Positions 1 to 6,791 of a stretch of 13,347 bases of DNA are shown piece after piece. Positions within the stretch are counted from its first letter, which is position 1; each line of letters opens with the position of its first letter. The notes below the pieces were generated by a model. The model was not told where the DNA came from. It saw nothing but the letters and a program-made list of their open reading frames with translations, and ran no database searches. A program made the translations under genes and the position numbers. The stretch is taken from contig CACHDD010000026.1 of the NCBI GenBank assembly GCA_902578505.1, forward strand, positions 1-13,347, read 5' to 3'. The stretch is from an uncultured Bacteroidota bacterium. Lineage in GTDB: Bacteria > Bacteroidota > Bacteroidia > Flavobacteriales > UA16.

Positions 1-136
1 GTAATACGGATCATAATTAATTGACGGTTATATAATGGTCATAAGATAGCTAAAACCACATATAATTTCGTCAAAGTATCGTTATTATTCGACAAATAAA
101 ACTTAGACTTGTATAGTTTTCAAGTTAAATTTTATC

Positions 137-163
137 AAACAGATTAAATATAATAATCTGTTT
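137..163 (-). terminator. Probable terminator hairpin after the five-gene operon
   Basis: A perfect 10-bp inverted repeat (AAACAGATTA / TAATCTGTTT) with a 7-nt loop lies 46 nt past the stop codon of the DCC-family gene. The U-tract after it on the minus strand is weak (TTTGATAAAATTT), so this may be a processing or stabilising 3' hairpin rather than a strong intrinsic terminator. No gene is visible in bases 1-208; all frames are broken by stops. Confidence 0.5.
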
Positions 164-208
164 ATGAGTATATTATTTTATAGAGTAAAGACTGAAAAAA
201 CTATTTTT

Positions 209-589
209 TTAAGGTAATAATCTATCCTTATATTTTTGATTTATAGGGCAATAATCAGGATCGACAGTGCCAAATCTTCGTCTTATTAAAACAATGAAAG
301 AATACAATTTAGATATTGGTAGTTTACAAAACCATGACCACGGTATTCTTACATATTTATGTAATCTTTTTATTGCATTTGAACCCACATAAACTTGTCC
401 GTGTTCAAAAAGAACTACTCCTGAATATGGTTCAACCAAAAGACATTGATCTAACAATTCCTTTGCAGTCTTTCCTTGTAGGGCAGAAAAATTTAGGTGC
501 TCAGAAGAATCCTTTCTTTCAAATCTAACAATAGTTTTCACGGTGAAATTACATAACGCACATGGTCCATCGTAAAAAAGAATGTTCAT
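209..589 (-). CDS. DCC/DUF393-family thiol-disulfide oxidoreductase-like protein
   Basis: This 126-aa protein has the N-terminal signature of the DCC (DUF393) family: a first beta strand, then YDGPCALC with a CxxC pair at C10 and C13. This is the thioredoxin-like active-site position. A central VGSNAIKRL segment (about 68-76) and an aromatic RIPWSWFCKLP segment (about 81-91) also fit the family, and the length is normal. There is no signal peptide, so it is predicted to be cytoplasmic or peripheral to the inner membrane. It starts 11 nt after the TonB receptor stop and is the last gene of the operon. The family is assigned a thiol redox role largely from its CxxC motif; the true substrate is unknown. 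Its place beside a gamma-carboxylase-like HTTM gene is notable. Family call is confident; function is inference. Confidence 0.88.
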   Translation of the reverse strand: MNILFYDGPCALCNFTVKTIVRFERKDSSEHLNFSALQGKTAKELLDQCLLVEPYSGVVLFEHGQVYVGSNAIKRLHKYVRIPWSWFCKLPISKLYSFIVLIRRRFGTVDPDYCPINQKYKDRLLP

Positions 590-600
590 TTTAAATTAAA

Positions 601-3036
601 TTACAAATTATTAAACACTAGAGAAAGTCTAATATTTCTACCATCAGAAGGAATTATTCCGGGGCCAGGATAACCAGCAGCTCTTCTTGTAAAATAAAAA
701 TTATTTAGCAAATTATTAACCTTTAATGATATGGCAATGTTTTGGTTTAACTTTTGGCTAACTGAAACATCTAGAATACTGTATGAAGGAATTTCACCAT
801 AAACAGCATTTGGATCATAGGTTGAATTTGTAGCATCTGTAAATTGACTGGCAACCCAATTCCATTGAACACTTGCTTTAGTTTTATTATTTACATAAGT
901 TAAAACTGATCTAAATGTTCTATTTGGCATGTTTTCAATTTCATTACCAGTAATAAGTGAGTTGTCACCTCCTATATAATTTCCTCTCATTACCGAAGCG
1001 CTAACAAGAATATTTAATGAGGTTTGGGGATTTGAATAAATCATAGAGCTTATTAATCCTTCTAGTCCGAAAGTTCTTGCGTCAGAGATATTTGATCTAA
1101 GAAAGACTGCTCTTCCATCGATGCGCTCAGCATATACACCTATTTTATTAATATACTTTAGCATAAACGCACTTATATCCCAAGAAATTCGTTTATTATT
1201 TCTTCTATATCCGATATCAACATTTAATCCACTCTCGTCCTCAATTTCTGGATCAACAACAACACCTAAGTTTTTGATTTGTATGTCTGAGAAATTGATT
1301 GCTCTATAATTTTCAACGGCATTAGCATAAAATTCTCCAATGTGATTTTTCTTATATGAAAAAGAAATTCCTGGTAGAAATACATTTCTTTTACGAATAG
1401 CTGATGTTTGATAAATAGTATCTAACATTGTGTTCCCAGCTAAATCTGTAAAAATATTTCTATACCAACCATCTGATTGAGTATCAATGTATTCATATCT
1501 AATACCTGGAGAAATTGATAAGGACTTACCAATGCTTATAATAGCATGAGCAAAACATGAATATTGAATGTTTGGTAAGAGATAATCTGATCCTTCTAAA
1601 TTATTTGAATTCAAGTAAGTAAAGTTGGGGTTAGAAGTACTGTCAGCTAAACCCTGCATCATATGGGTAATACCGTGATAACCTTGAACACCAACGACAA
1701 AGGCATGATATTCATTAGTTTTTTTAGCATTCCATACTCTACGGAACCTAACATCTACTCCTTTTGTATCAAAATCAGCATATATTAAATCTCTTTCTAG
1801 CCCTGGATCTGTTCTTGATGCGGAACCTAAATAACCTAGAGCATTTCGATTAGCATTTAGAAGAAATCCATTTAAATGCAAGCCCCATTTTTGATTATTT
1901 GAAGAATAGTCGAAACCCGCTCTTAGAATATTCCATTTTACATTGAACCAATTTCTATTACGAAAGCTTAAAGTGGGATCATTTTCAAATAAAACATCTG
2001 TCAATCCACCGGCCTGTTTCTCAAGTCTGTTCATTAATGTAAACTCTTCAGAGAACAACAAAGTACCCTTGGGCAATATGATTTTTTGTTGAAAAGACGA
2101 TATGAAAGTTCGGCTATTAAATTCTGTATTGTCTCGCCATCCTTCGCCTTGTTTTGAATCCATGCACAGATAAAACGAAGATTTATCAGTAGAACCTTGA
2201 ACTTCAGAAAAAACATTATAATTATTTATAACAGTAGAATTTCTTTTGGCATAGCTAGTAATTGATGTGATTAATCGATTTTGATTTTCAATTCCAAAAT
2301 CAGCCTTTTTTATTTTGTAATTAAGCATACCCCCCAATTGAGAACCATACTGTAATGCGCTGGCTCCACTTACATATTCAATTTCTGAGACAGCTTCTAT
2401 AGGAGGCGAATAATATGCTTCAGGATAACCTAATGGGTCTGCTGCAATAGTAGCTCCTTGCTGCCTAATACTTAAATGAGATGAGCGATTGGGATTTAGA
2501 CCTCTAACACCAACGCCAATTTGAAGTCCTGCAGCATCACTTTCCCAAATATTGGCTCCAGGTATCTTATAAAAGATAGATCGTGCCTGCACTTCACCAG
2601 GAACAATAATATCGTCATTAATTTTAATAACACTTGATTTAATACCATTATAAATTGTTCCGCCTTCAATAGCATTCATCCACTCTACATTACTTTGATT
2701 TTGGCTAATAACTTTAGCATTTTCAAGTTGAATGTTTGCTTTAGAAAGCACAATATTATGGGAATCAGAAAAATTTAAAATTGATATTGAAGTGCTTTTA
2801 TAACCTATAAATGATACAGTTAAATTGAATGGAAAATCACCTGAGTAGTCAAATGAAAACATGCCTAATGAATCTGTATAAATAGGAGAAATTAAATCAT
2901 TTGAACAAATTACTAGCGCGCCAACAAGAAAATCATCTTGATCGTTTTTCACATTTCCAGTAATTTTCTGAGCATTACATTCAGCACAAAAAATCAAGAG
3001 AAAAAAAAAGGTTATGGATTTAAAAACACTCAACAT
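601..3036 (-). CDS. FecA-like TonB-dependent receptor
   Basis: An 811-aa outer-membrane receptor that should import a metal chelate using TonB energy. It starts with a signal peptide (about 1-23, ending CAECNAQ). A carboxypeptidase-regulatory-like beta-sandwich domain follows (about 24-105; motif VSFIGYKS). The plug is at about 130-245, then a 22-strand-type barrel ending in NIRLSLVFNNL. The plug holds the diagnostic stretch of the ferric-dicitrate FecA-like group: GVGVRGLNPNRSS (about 174-186), then ALQYGSQLGGMLNYK (about 227-241). Length is normal for the family. It starts 4 nt after the HTTM stop and sits 11 nt before the DCC gene, so it is co-transcribed with an imelysin gene. That context supports iron or another metal; citrate itself as ligand is not shown by the sequence. 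Confidence 0.93.
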   Translation of the reverse strand: MLSVFKSITFFFLLIFCAECNAQKITGNVKNDQDDFLVGALVICSNDLISPIYTDSLGMFSFDYSGDFPFNLTVSFIGYKSTSISILNFSDSHNIVLSKANIQLENAKVISQNQSNVEWMNAIEGGTIYNGIKSSVIKINDDIIVPGEVQARSIFYKIPGANIWESDAAGLQIGVGVRGLNPNRSSHLSIRQQGATIAADPLGYPEAYYSPPIEAVSEIEYVSGASALQYGSQLGGMLNYKIKKADFGIENQNRLITSITSYAKRNSTVINNYNVFSEVQGSTDKSSFYLCMDSKQGEGWRDNTEFNSRTFISSFQQKIILPKGTLLFSEEFTLMNRLEKQAGGLTDVLFENDPTLSFRNRNWFNVKWNILRAGFDYSSNNQKWGLHLNGFLLNANRNALGYLGSASRTDPGLERDLIYADFDTKGVDVRFRRVWNAKKTNEYHAFVVGVQGYHGITHMMQGLADSTSNPNFTYLNSNNLEGSDYLLPNIQYSCFAHAIISIGKSLSISPGIRYEYIDTQSDGWYRNIFTDLAGNTMLDTIYQTSAIRKRNVFLPGISFSYKKNHIGEFYANAVENYRAINFSDIQIKNLGVVVDPEIEDESGLNVDIGYRRNNKRISWDISAFMLKYINKIGVYAERIDGRAVFLRSNISDARTFGLEGLISSMIYSNPQTSLNILVSASVMRGNYIGGDNSLITGNEIENMPNRTFRSVLTYVNNKTKASVQWNWVASQFTDATNSTYDPNAVYGEIPSYSILDVSVSQKLNQNIAISLKVNNLLNNFYFTRRAAGYPGPGIIPSDGRNIRLSLVFNNL

Positions 3037-3040
3037 ATAC

Positions 3041-4354
3041 CTACCATCTAGAATTTTTTCGCAATTTAGAGTTGATTTTGAAATAATTTTGAGGAGTTAT
3101 AATGGAGTCAAGAGGAATGACATAATCTCGTGTTTTCCATGTATTTTTTACTTCTGCTAAATTACGATAAGGATCTATCAATAACTGAGATCTTCTACCG
3201 TTTAAACTTGACCATACCTCAGCTCTAACTTTTATATTTCTTTGATGAATAGCAAAATATTTATCTTTTAATATATGAGCAAATTGAACAATCATATCAG
3301 GCTGTGAACTCACCATTTTTTCTTGCTGTTTGGTTAACCAATCAGAAAGATTCACTTCTTCTTCTGTTCCAATTTCATCTTTTATATAAAATGTTGCAAA
3401 AGAAGGTTTTTCTATTAACATTACTCGCCAACTGAATCTATATCCTGACTCATGCCAAAATAAGTTTCCGGGATACAGTAAATAACGAAAAGGAAAAAGA
3501 ATCTGAATGATTAAAAAACAAATGGCAAATAACTTAAGTAATGGTCTTCTAATTCCATCACTTGTGATTTTTGGTAGTTCTAAAGATTTAAAATGTGACC
3601 AAAAATATCTATGTTCTTTAGATGTAAAAAAAAGTGTTGCACAGCAAATCATAACCCATGGAAAGATTCCTATTGGAAATAACAACCATGTCATAACGTG
3701 AAATAAAATCACTATTGGAAAAAAGAAAATTCTTAAGCGATCCGACATTAAAAAAAAAGGAGCACTTAAATCAAATAATGCGCCACCCCAACTAAATAAA
3801 TATGCAGTAAACTTATATTTAAATAAACTGCCAATTAGTGGCATGTCCGAATGAGGAGGTAGCCATATTGAAAGTGGTTGAGCATCTAGCATCCAATCTG
3901 AATTCAACTTGGCTAAACCAGCAAGAAAATAAACCAATCCTATCATGAACCTAAAAACGTTCAATTGAAATTTTGGGATTGTAAATCTTTCTTTATGAGC
4001 ATCAGAAAAAATAAATAAAAACGCAATTATTGAAACAAAATAATAATGATTTAGATAATAGGTTTTATCTAACAACTCAACGTATGTAAAACATAAAAAG
4101 AATATTGTTGCACCAATTCTAAATAATTTACCAGTCATAATTGAAAAACCACCTAACAACATACCAATAAAAAGCATTGTTGTTGCTAGGTGGTTAGGTC
4201 TTGGTAAAAAACTAAACTCTTCGTAAGGAAAAGATACTATTGGTGAAAGAATTTGACAATCAATCCAACCGTAATAAATAAACCTTAGTGTGCTAAAAAT
4301 AACTAGTGCACCAAATAGGCGTCTTAAAGTATAGAGAGGAGCTCCGTCAACCAC
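3041..4354 (-). CDS. HTTM-domain / vitamin K-dependent gamma-carboxylase-like membrane protein
   Basis: This 437-aa protein has several hydrophobic segments in residues 10-290, followed by a roughly 150-residue soluble C-terminal part. It belongs to the HTTM family related to eukaryotic gamma-glutamyl carboxylase (GGCX). Visible family motifs are DKTYYLNHYYF (96-106), VYFLAGLAKLNSDW (141-154), GGALFDLSAPF (190-200), LFPFRYLLYPG (286-296), GYRFSWR (304-310) and LLIDPYRNLAE (391-401). Compared from memory with human GGCX, K149 aligns with catalytic base K218 and H103 with H160, so the active-site residues appear kept. The start is GTG, overlapping the imelysin TAG stop by one base (TAGTG). An in-frame TGA two codons upstream rules out a longer form, and the overlap implies translational coupling. 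Whether it carboxylates glutamate is unknown; substrate and activity are inference. Confidence 0.88.
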   Translation of the reverse strand: MVDGAPLYTLRRLFGALVIFSTLRFIYYGWIDCQILSPIVSFPYEEFSFLPRPNHLATTMLFIGMLLGGFSIMTGKLFRIGATIFFLCFTYVELLDKTYYLNHYYFVSIIAFLFIFSDAHKERFTIPKFQLNVFRFMIGLVYFLAGLAKLNSDWMLDAQPLSIWLPPHSDMPLIGSLFKYKFTAYLFSWGGALFDLSAPFFLMSDRLRIFFFPIVILFHVMTWLLFPIGIFPWVMICCATLFFTSKEHRYFWSHFKSLELPKITSDGIRRPLLKLFAICFLIIQILFPFRYLLYPGNLFWHESGYRFSWRVMLIEKPSFATFYIKDEIGTEEEVNLSDWLTKQQEKMVSSQPDMIVQFAHILKDKYFAIHQRNIKVRAEVWSSLNGRRSQLLIDPYRNLAEVKNTWKTRDYVIPLDSIITPQNYFKINSKLRKNSRW

Positions 4355-5508
4355 TAGTCACCATCATTATCATATGAGTTATCAAATACAACACCAATAG
4401 CAGATGTCATGTCAACTTTCCAAAGTACTACAAGAGCTTGAAGCTCTAAATATGCTGAGTAAACTTCGTTAATATTAGCTTCTACGAAAGATGACAATGG
4501 GTCATCAAGAGTTTGAATAGAATTCGTTGCAACTGAAAATTGAGATGAAATTTCGTTATCTAGTTGTATTCCATATGGCACATGTCCATTAGACATTACT
4601 AAATCATCTAACCCGAGACCTTCAGTTTTAATTCCATTTACGTAATAGTCACCATTATATACATCTGTAAAAGCTTCAAAAGCAGCAGCTAATAACTCAA
4701 CACTATACCCGGAATAATAAGCTTCTACTTTATACGGTCTTGCAAATAAATCAGCATTTGTTCCCATACCGATTACATTAATAGGATAACCTAATTTTCC
4801 ATTTCGAACCCTTGTTTCATATACTTGAATATATGAATGAATCAGTAAAGAAATTGAGCTTCCTGAAGCTGTACCAGTATTTGTTTTAAAAATTGATCCA
4901 TACGAATTTGACCAATCATTGTACACACTTAAAGAAAGATTAGCTAAATGATTAGAAAGCATAACTAATCTATTCATCTCAGCTTCTGAGTGTATATCCT
5001 CTAAATATAGAATATACTCAATAGCTGGTAGGCCAAAATGATCATAATCGGTAGCAGGATCAATCCATGTGCCATTTGTAATATCTTGCTGTATTAGAAG
5101 TGTATCTGTAGGATATGTATTGCAGTTAACCATGAGATAATGATCTAAAGCTGGTCCAAATTGTAAAAACGGTAGGATTTTTTGCCATGATAACCTAGCA
5201 TCTTTTAAAGCATTTTTACATTCATCTAACGACGTAGTTAAAGTACTGTAGCCATTCAATTTAGTATTTAGATTGGAAATATTATTGTGAAATTCTTCAA
5301 AAGATGGTATAATAATATTATCACAGTAATTCTCAAGATTAGTTTGTATTTCAGCAGGAGAAGGATCGTTATCATCATCATTTAAATCCTCTACGCTACT
5401 ATCACCGCTACAAGCATATAGCAAAATGCAAGACATTAAAACAAAAAACACAGATGGAAAAAAATTTCCACCCGTGTTCTTGTTAGTAAACTGATTTATT
5501 AAATCCAT
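4354..5508 (-). CDS. Imelysin-family (peptidase M75 / IrpA-like) lipoprotein
   Basis: A 384-aa lipoprotein with a signal peptide and lipobox LLYAC, lipidated at C33. An acidic linker (about 34-52) and an all-alpha imelysin-like domain (about 55-380) follow. The family signature is FGLPAIEYILY (158-168), in the position where the best-known imelysins and IrpA have GxHxxE. The protein ends in the DNDGD tail common in Bacteroidota imelysins. Proteins of this family bind or help take up iron; protease activity is doubtful for many members, and the loss of the motif His here makes catalysis less likely. It starts 8 nt after the DUF4856 gene and its stop overlaps the HTTM start codon. Location is probably periplasmic, attached to a membrane. 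Family call is strong; ligand is inferred. Confidence 0.9.
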   Translation of the reverse strand: MDLINQFTNKNTGGNFFPSVFFVLMSCILLYACSGDSSVEDLNDDDNDPSPAEIQTNLENYCDNIIIPSFEEFHNNISNLNTKLNGYSTLTTSLDECKNALKDARLSWQKILPFLQFGPALDHYLMVNCNTYPTDTLLIQQDITNGTWIDPATDYDHFGLPAIEYILYLEDIHSEAEMNRLVMLSNHLANLSLSVYNDWSNSYGSIFKTNTGTASGSSISLLIHSYIQVYETRVRNGKLGYPINVIGMGTNADLFARPYKVEAYYSGYSVELLAAAFEAFTDVYNGDYYVNGIKTEGLGLDDLVMSNGHVPYGIQLDNEISSQFSVATNSIQTLDDPLSSFVEANINEVYSAYLELQALVVLWKVDMTSAIGVVFDNSYDNDGD

Positions 5509-5516
5509 GATTAGAA

Positions 5517-6698
5517 TTATAACGCTTCAGCAATTGAAGTAGATATCATTAATCCATCAGCAATTTGATTACGTATACTTTCGATGTCATCTGGACCAAG
5601 AGTATTGTAATTAGCCATCGCATCCATCATACCATAAACTTCAGATGTTGAAAAAGAAGCTTCACCGCCATACAAAAGGCCATGAATAAACGCTTCAGCT
5701 TCTGCTAAATGATGATTTTTTATACCGACTTCAGCGGCAGAACTTATATCAACTAGTGCTTTATTCAGATAATAAATAGCTGTTCCACCAACAACCAATT
5801 CCATTTGCTCTCTTACAATAGAAATTTGTAGATCACGTTCTGCCATGTCATTAGCAGAAATAGCAGCACGTCCTGTTCTGAATGCATTAGACAATGCTGT
5901 TGCTGTACCTAAGAGATTTTCTCTAGATCCTCCAGCATACTTACCCCAAAATCTCTTTGTACTAGCATTTGGATCATAGTCAATTTGATCAGTGAAATAG
6001 CCATATGCTTCATCCCAGTGGTGTTCCATTTCGGTGTAGTACTTTCCAGCATCTGGATCAACAGCTGTAGAGTTATCGACATTCATTTTAGCGTCACCTA
6101 AGTAGTATTCTGAAATATTATGGTGGAAACAAGCTCCCATAAGACCCTTCTCAATTAACTGAACCCACTCTTTACCAGTTGACTCACTCTGGAGGTAGCC
6201 TGAAAGGATAACACCATCTGTACCAGTACTAGCAGCACTTAGTCCATCCATAAGAGTTTCAAAATAATTTACCACATCAACTTCATCAGGACGACCATTA
6301 GCAGTTTTGTCTTTTAGCTGCTTTGAAGACTCATTAAGATTACCACCTAAATCATTAGGATCTGAGCCATCTTGCTCCCATGTGTAACCACTATTCGCAT
6401 ACATATTTTTCAATTGTTGTGCATCAACATATATGCCATCATTTCCTTCTTTCATGTATGATGTAATTTCTGCAAGCATGTCTTTTCTCTGAGTTTGACC
6501 AGAAAAAATTACAGTATTGTTTCCATCAGCATCTTCAAAAGAGTATGTATCTGGAACCGTATAAAGTGGAGTTGGAGTTGAAGTTGAGTCGTTGTCGTCT
6601 GGAATGACATTGTCATCATTGTCATTGTTTTTGCTACAAGATGTAAAAGCTAATGACATTGATATAAAACCTAGTACTAAAAAATTAATTTGTTTCAT
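5517..6698 (-). CDS. DUF4856-like lipoprotein, first gene of the operon
   Basis: A 393-aa lipoprotein with lipobox AFTSC (C21), followed by a long Asn/Asp/Thr/Pro linker (about 23-48) that should hold the domain away from the membrane. The rest looks mostly alpha-helical and matches my recollection of DUF4856, a Bacteroidota family often found beside imelysin genes. Possible metal-ligand clusters are ACFHHNISEYY (189-199), MEHHWDEAYGYF (224-235) and KNHHLAEAEAF (327-337), each with a His pair and nearby Glu or Asp. No enzymatic function is known to me. As the leading gene, 8 nt before imelysin, it probably works on the same ligand, perhaps as a partner that captures or presents metal. Metal binding is inferred from residue make-up only. 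Confidence 0.82.
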   Translation of the reverse strand: MKQINFLVLGFISMSLAFTSCSKNNDNDDNVIPDDNDSTSTPTPLYTVPDTYSFEDADGNNTVIFSGQTQRKDMLAEITSYMKEGNDGIYVDAQQLKNMYANSGYTWEQDGSDPNDLGGNLNESSKQLKDKTANGRPDEVDVVNYFETLMDGLSAASTGTDGVILSGYLQSESTGKEWVQLIEKGLMGACFHHNISEYYLGDAKMNVDNSTAVDPDAGKYYTEMEHHWDEAYGYFTDQIDYDPNASTKRFWGKYAGGSRENLLGTATALSNAFRTGRAAISANDMAERDLQISIVREQMELVVGGTAIYYLNKALVDISSAAEVGIKNHHLAEAEAFIHGLLYGGEASFSTSEVYGMMDAMANYNTLGPDDIESIRNQIADGLMISTSIAEAL

Positions 6699-6718
6699 GT
6701 TTTCTTGTAAAATTTATA

Positions 6719-6726
6719 CAAAGATG
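6719..6726 (-). promoter_or_regulatory. Possible -7 element of the five-gene operon
   Basis: On the minus strand this reads CATCTTTG, one mismatch from the Bacteroidota -7 consensus TAnnTTTG, ending 21 nt before the DUF4856 ATG. No clear TTG-type -33 element was found at the proper distance, so the call is weak. Confidence 0.3.
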
Positions 6727-6754
6727 AATTCACAAGCCTGAATATGAAATACCT

Positions 6755-6769
6755 AAAATACGGTATTTT
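6755..6769. promoter_or_regulatory. Perfect 7-1-7 palindrome upstream of the iron-type operon (possible operator)
   Basis: AAAATAC-g-GTATTTT is a perfect 15-bp palindrome centred about 64 bp upstream of the DUF4856 start codon, in the only sizeable gap before the operon. Its right half also pairs with an upstream AAATACC at 6747-6753 (partner GGTATTT 6762-6768). The 7-1-7 layout equals that of classical Fur boxes, but the bases differ from the enterobacterial consensus. No U-tract follows on the minus strand, which argues against a terminator for the arylsulfotransferase-like gene. The regulator is unknown. Confidence 0.45.
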
Positions 6770-6791
6770 TAATCATTCTAAATAAAAATAA

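Larger units (their letters stand above)
209..6698 (-). other. Five-gene operon: DUF4856 - imelysin - HTTM - FecA-like receptor - DCC
   Basis: Five genes run head-to-tail on the minus strand with gaps of 8, -1, 4 and 11 nt and no internal terminator-like hairpin seen. A 93-nt gap with a palindrome lies upstream of the first gene and a 10-bp hairpin lies after the last. The products cover the outer membrane (TonB receptor), lipoproteins (DUF4856 and imelysin), the inner membrane (HTTM) and possibly the cytoplasm (DCC). Such an arrangement suggests one uptake-and-processing pathway. Imelysin and FecA-like families point to iron or a metal chelate; this is inference from families and context. 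Confidence 0.85.

Noticed and set aside
21..36. TTGACG followed by TATAAT on the plus strand
   Set aside because: The spacer is 4 nt instead of about 17, and no plus-strand gene follows.
316..528. A 70-codon plus-strand frame opposite the DCC gene
   Set aside because: It is the antisense shadow of a confident family member and has no domain, signal or start context of its own.
1121..1309. A 62-codon plus-strand frame inside the FecA-like receptor gene
   Set aside because: Antisense to a well-supported receptor barrel; its composition is that of reverse-read coding DNA.
2034..2216. A 60-codon minus-strand frame within the FecA-like receptor gene
   Set aside because: Alternative frame of the same strand inside a continuous, well-conserved receptor.
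3507..3701. A 64-codon plus-strand frame opposite the HTTM gene
   Set aside because: Antisense of conserved membrane segments; no independent evidence.
6747..6769. Dyad region as terminator of the arylsulfotransferase-like gene
   Set aside because: The stem has little GC and no T-run follows on the minus strand; an operator is more likely.
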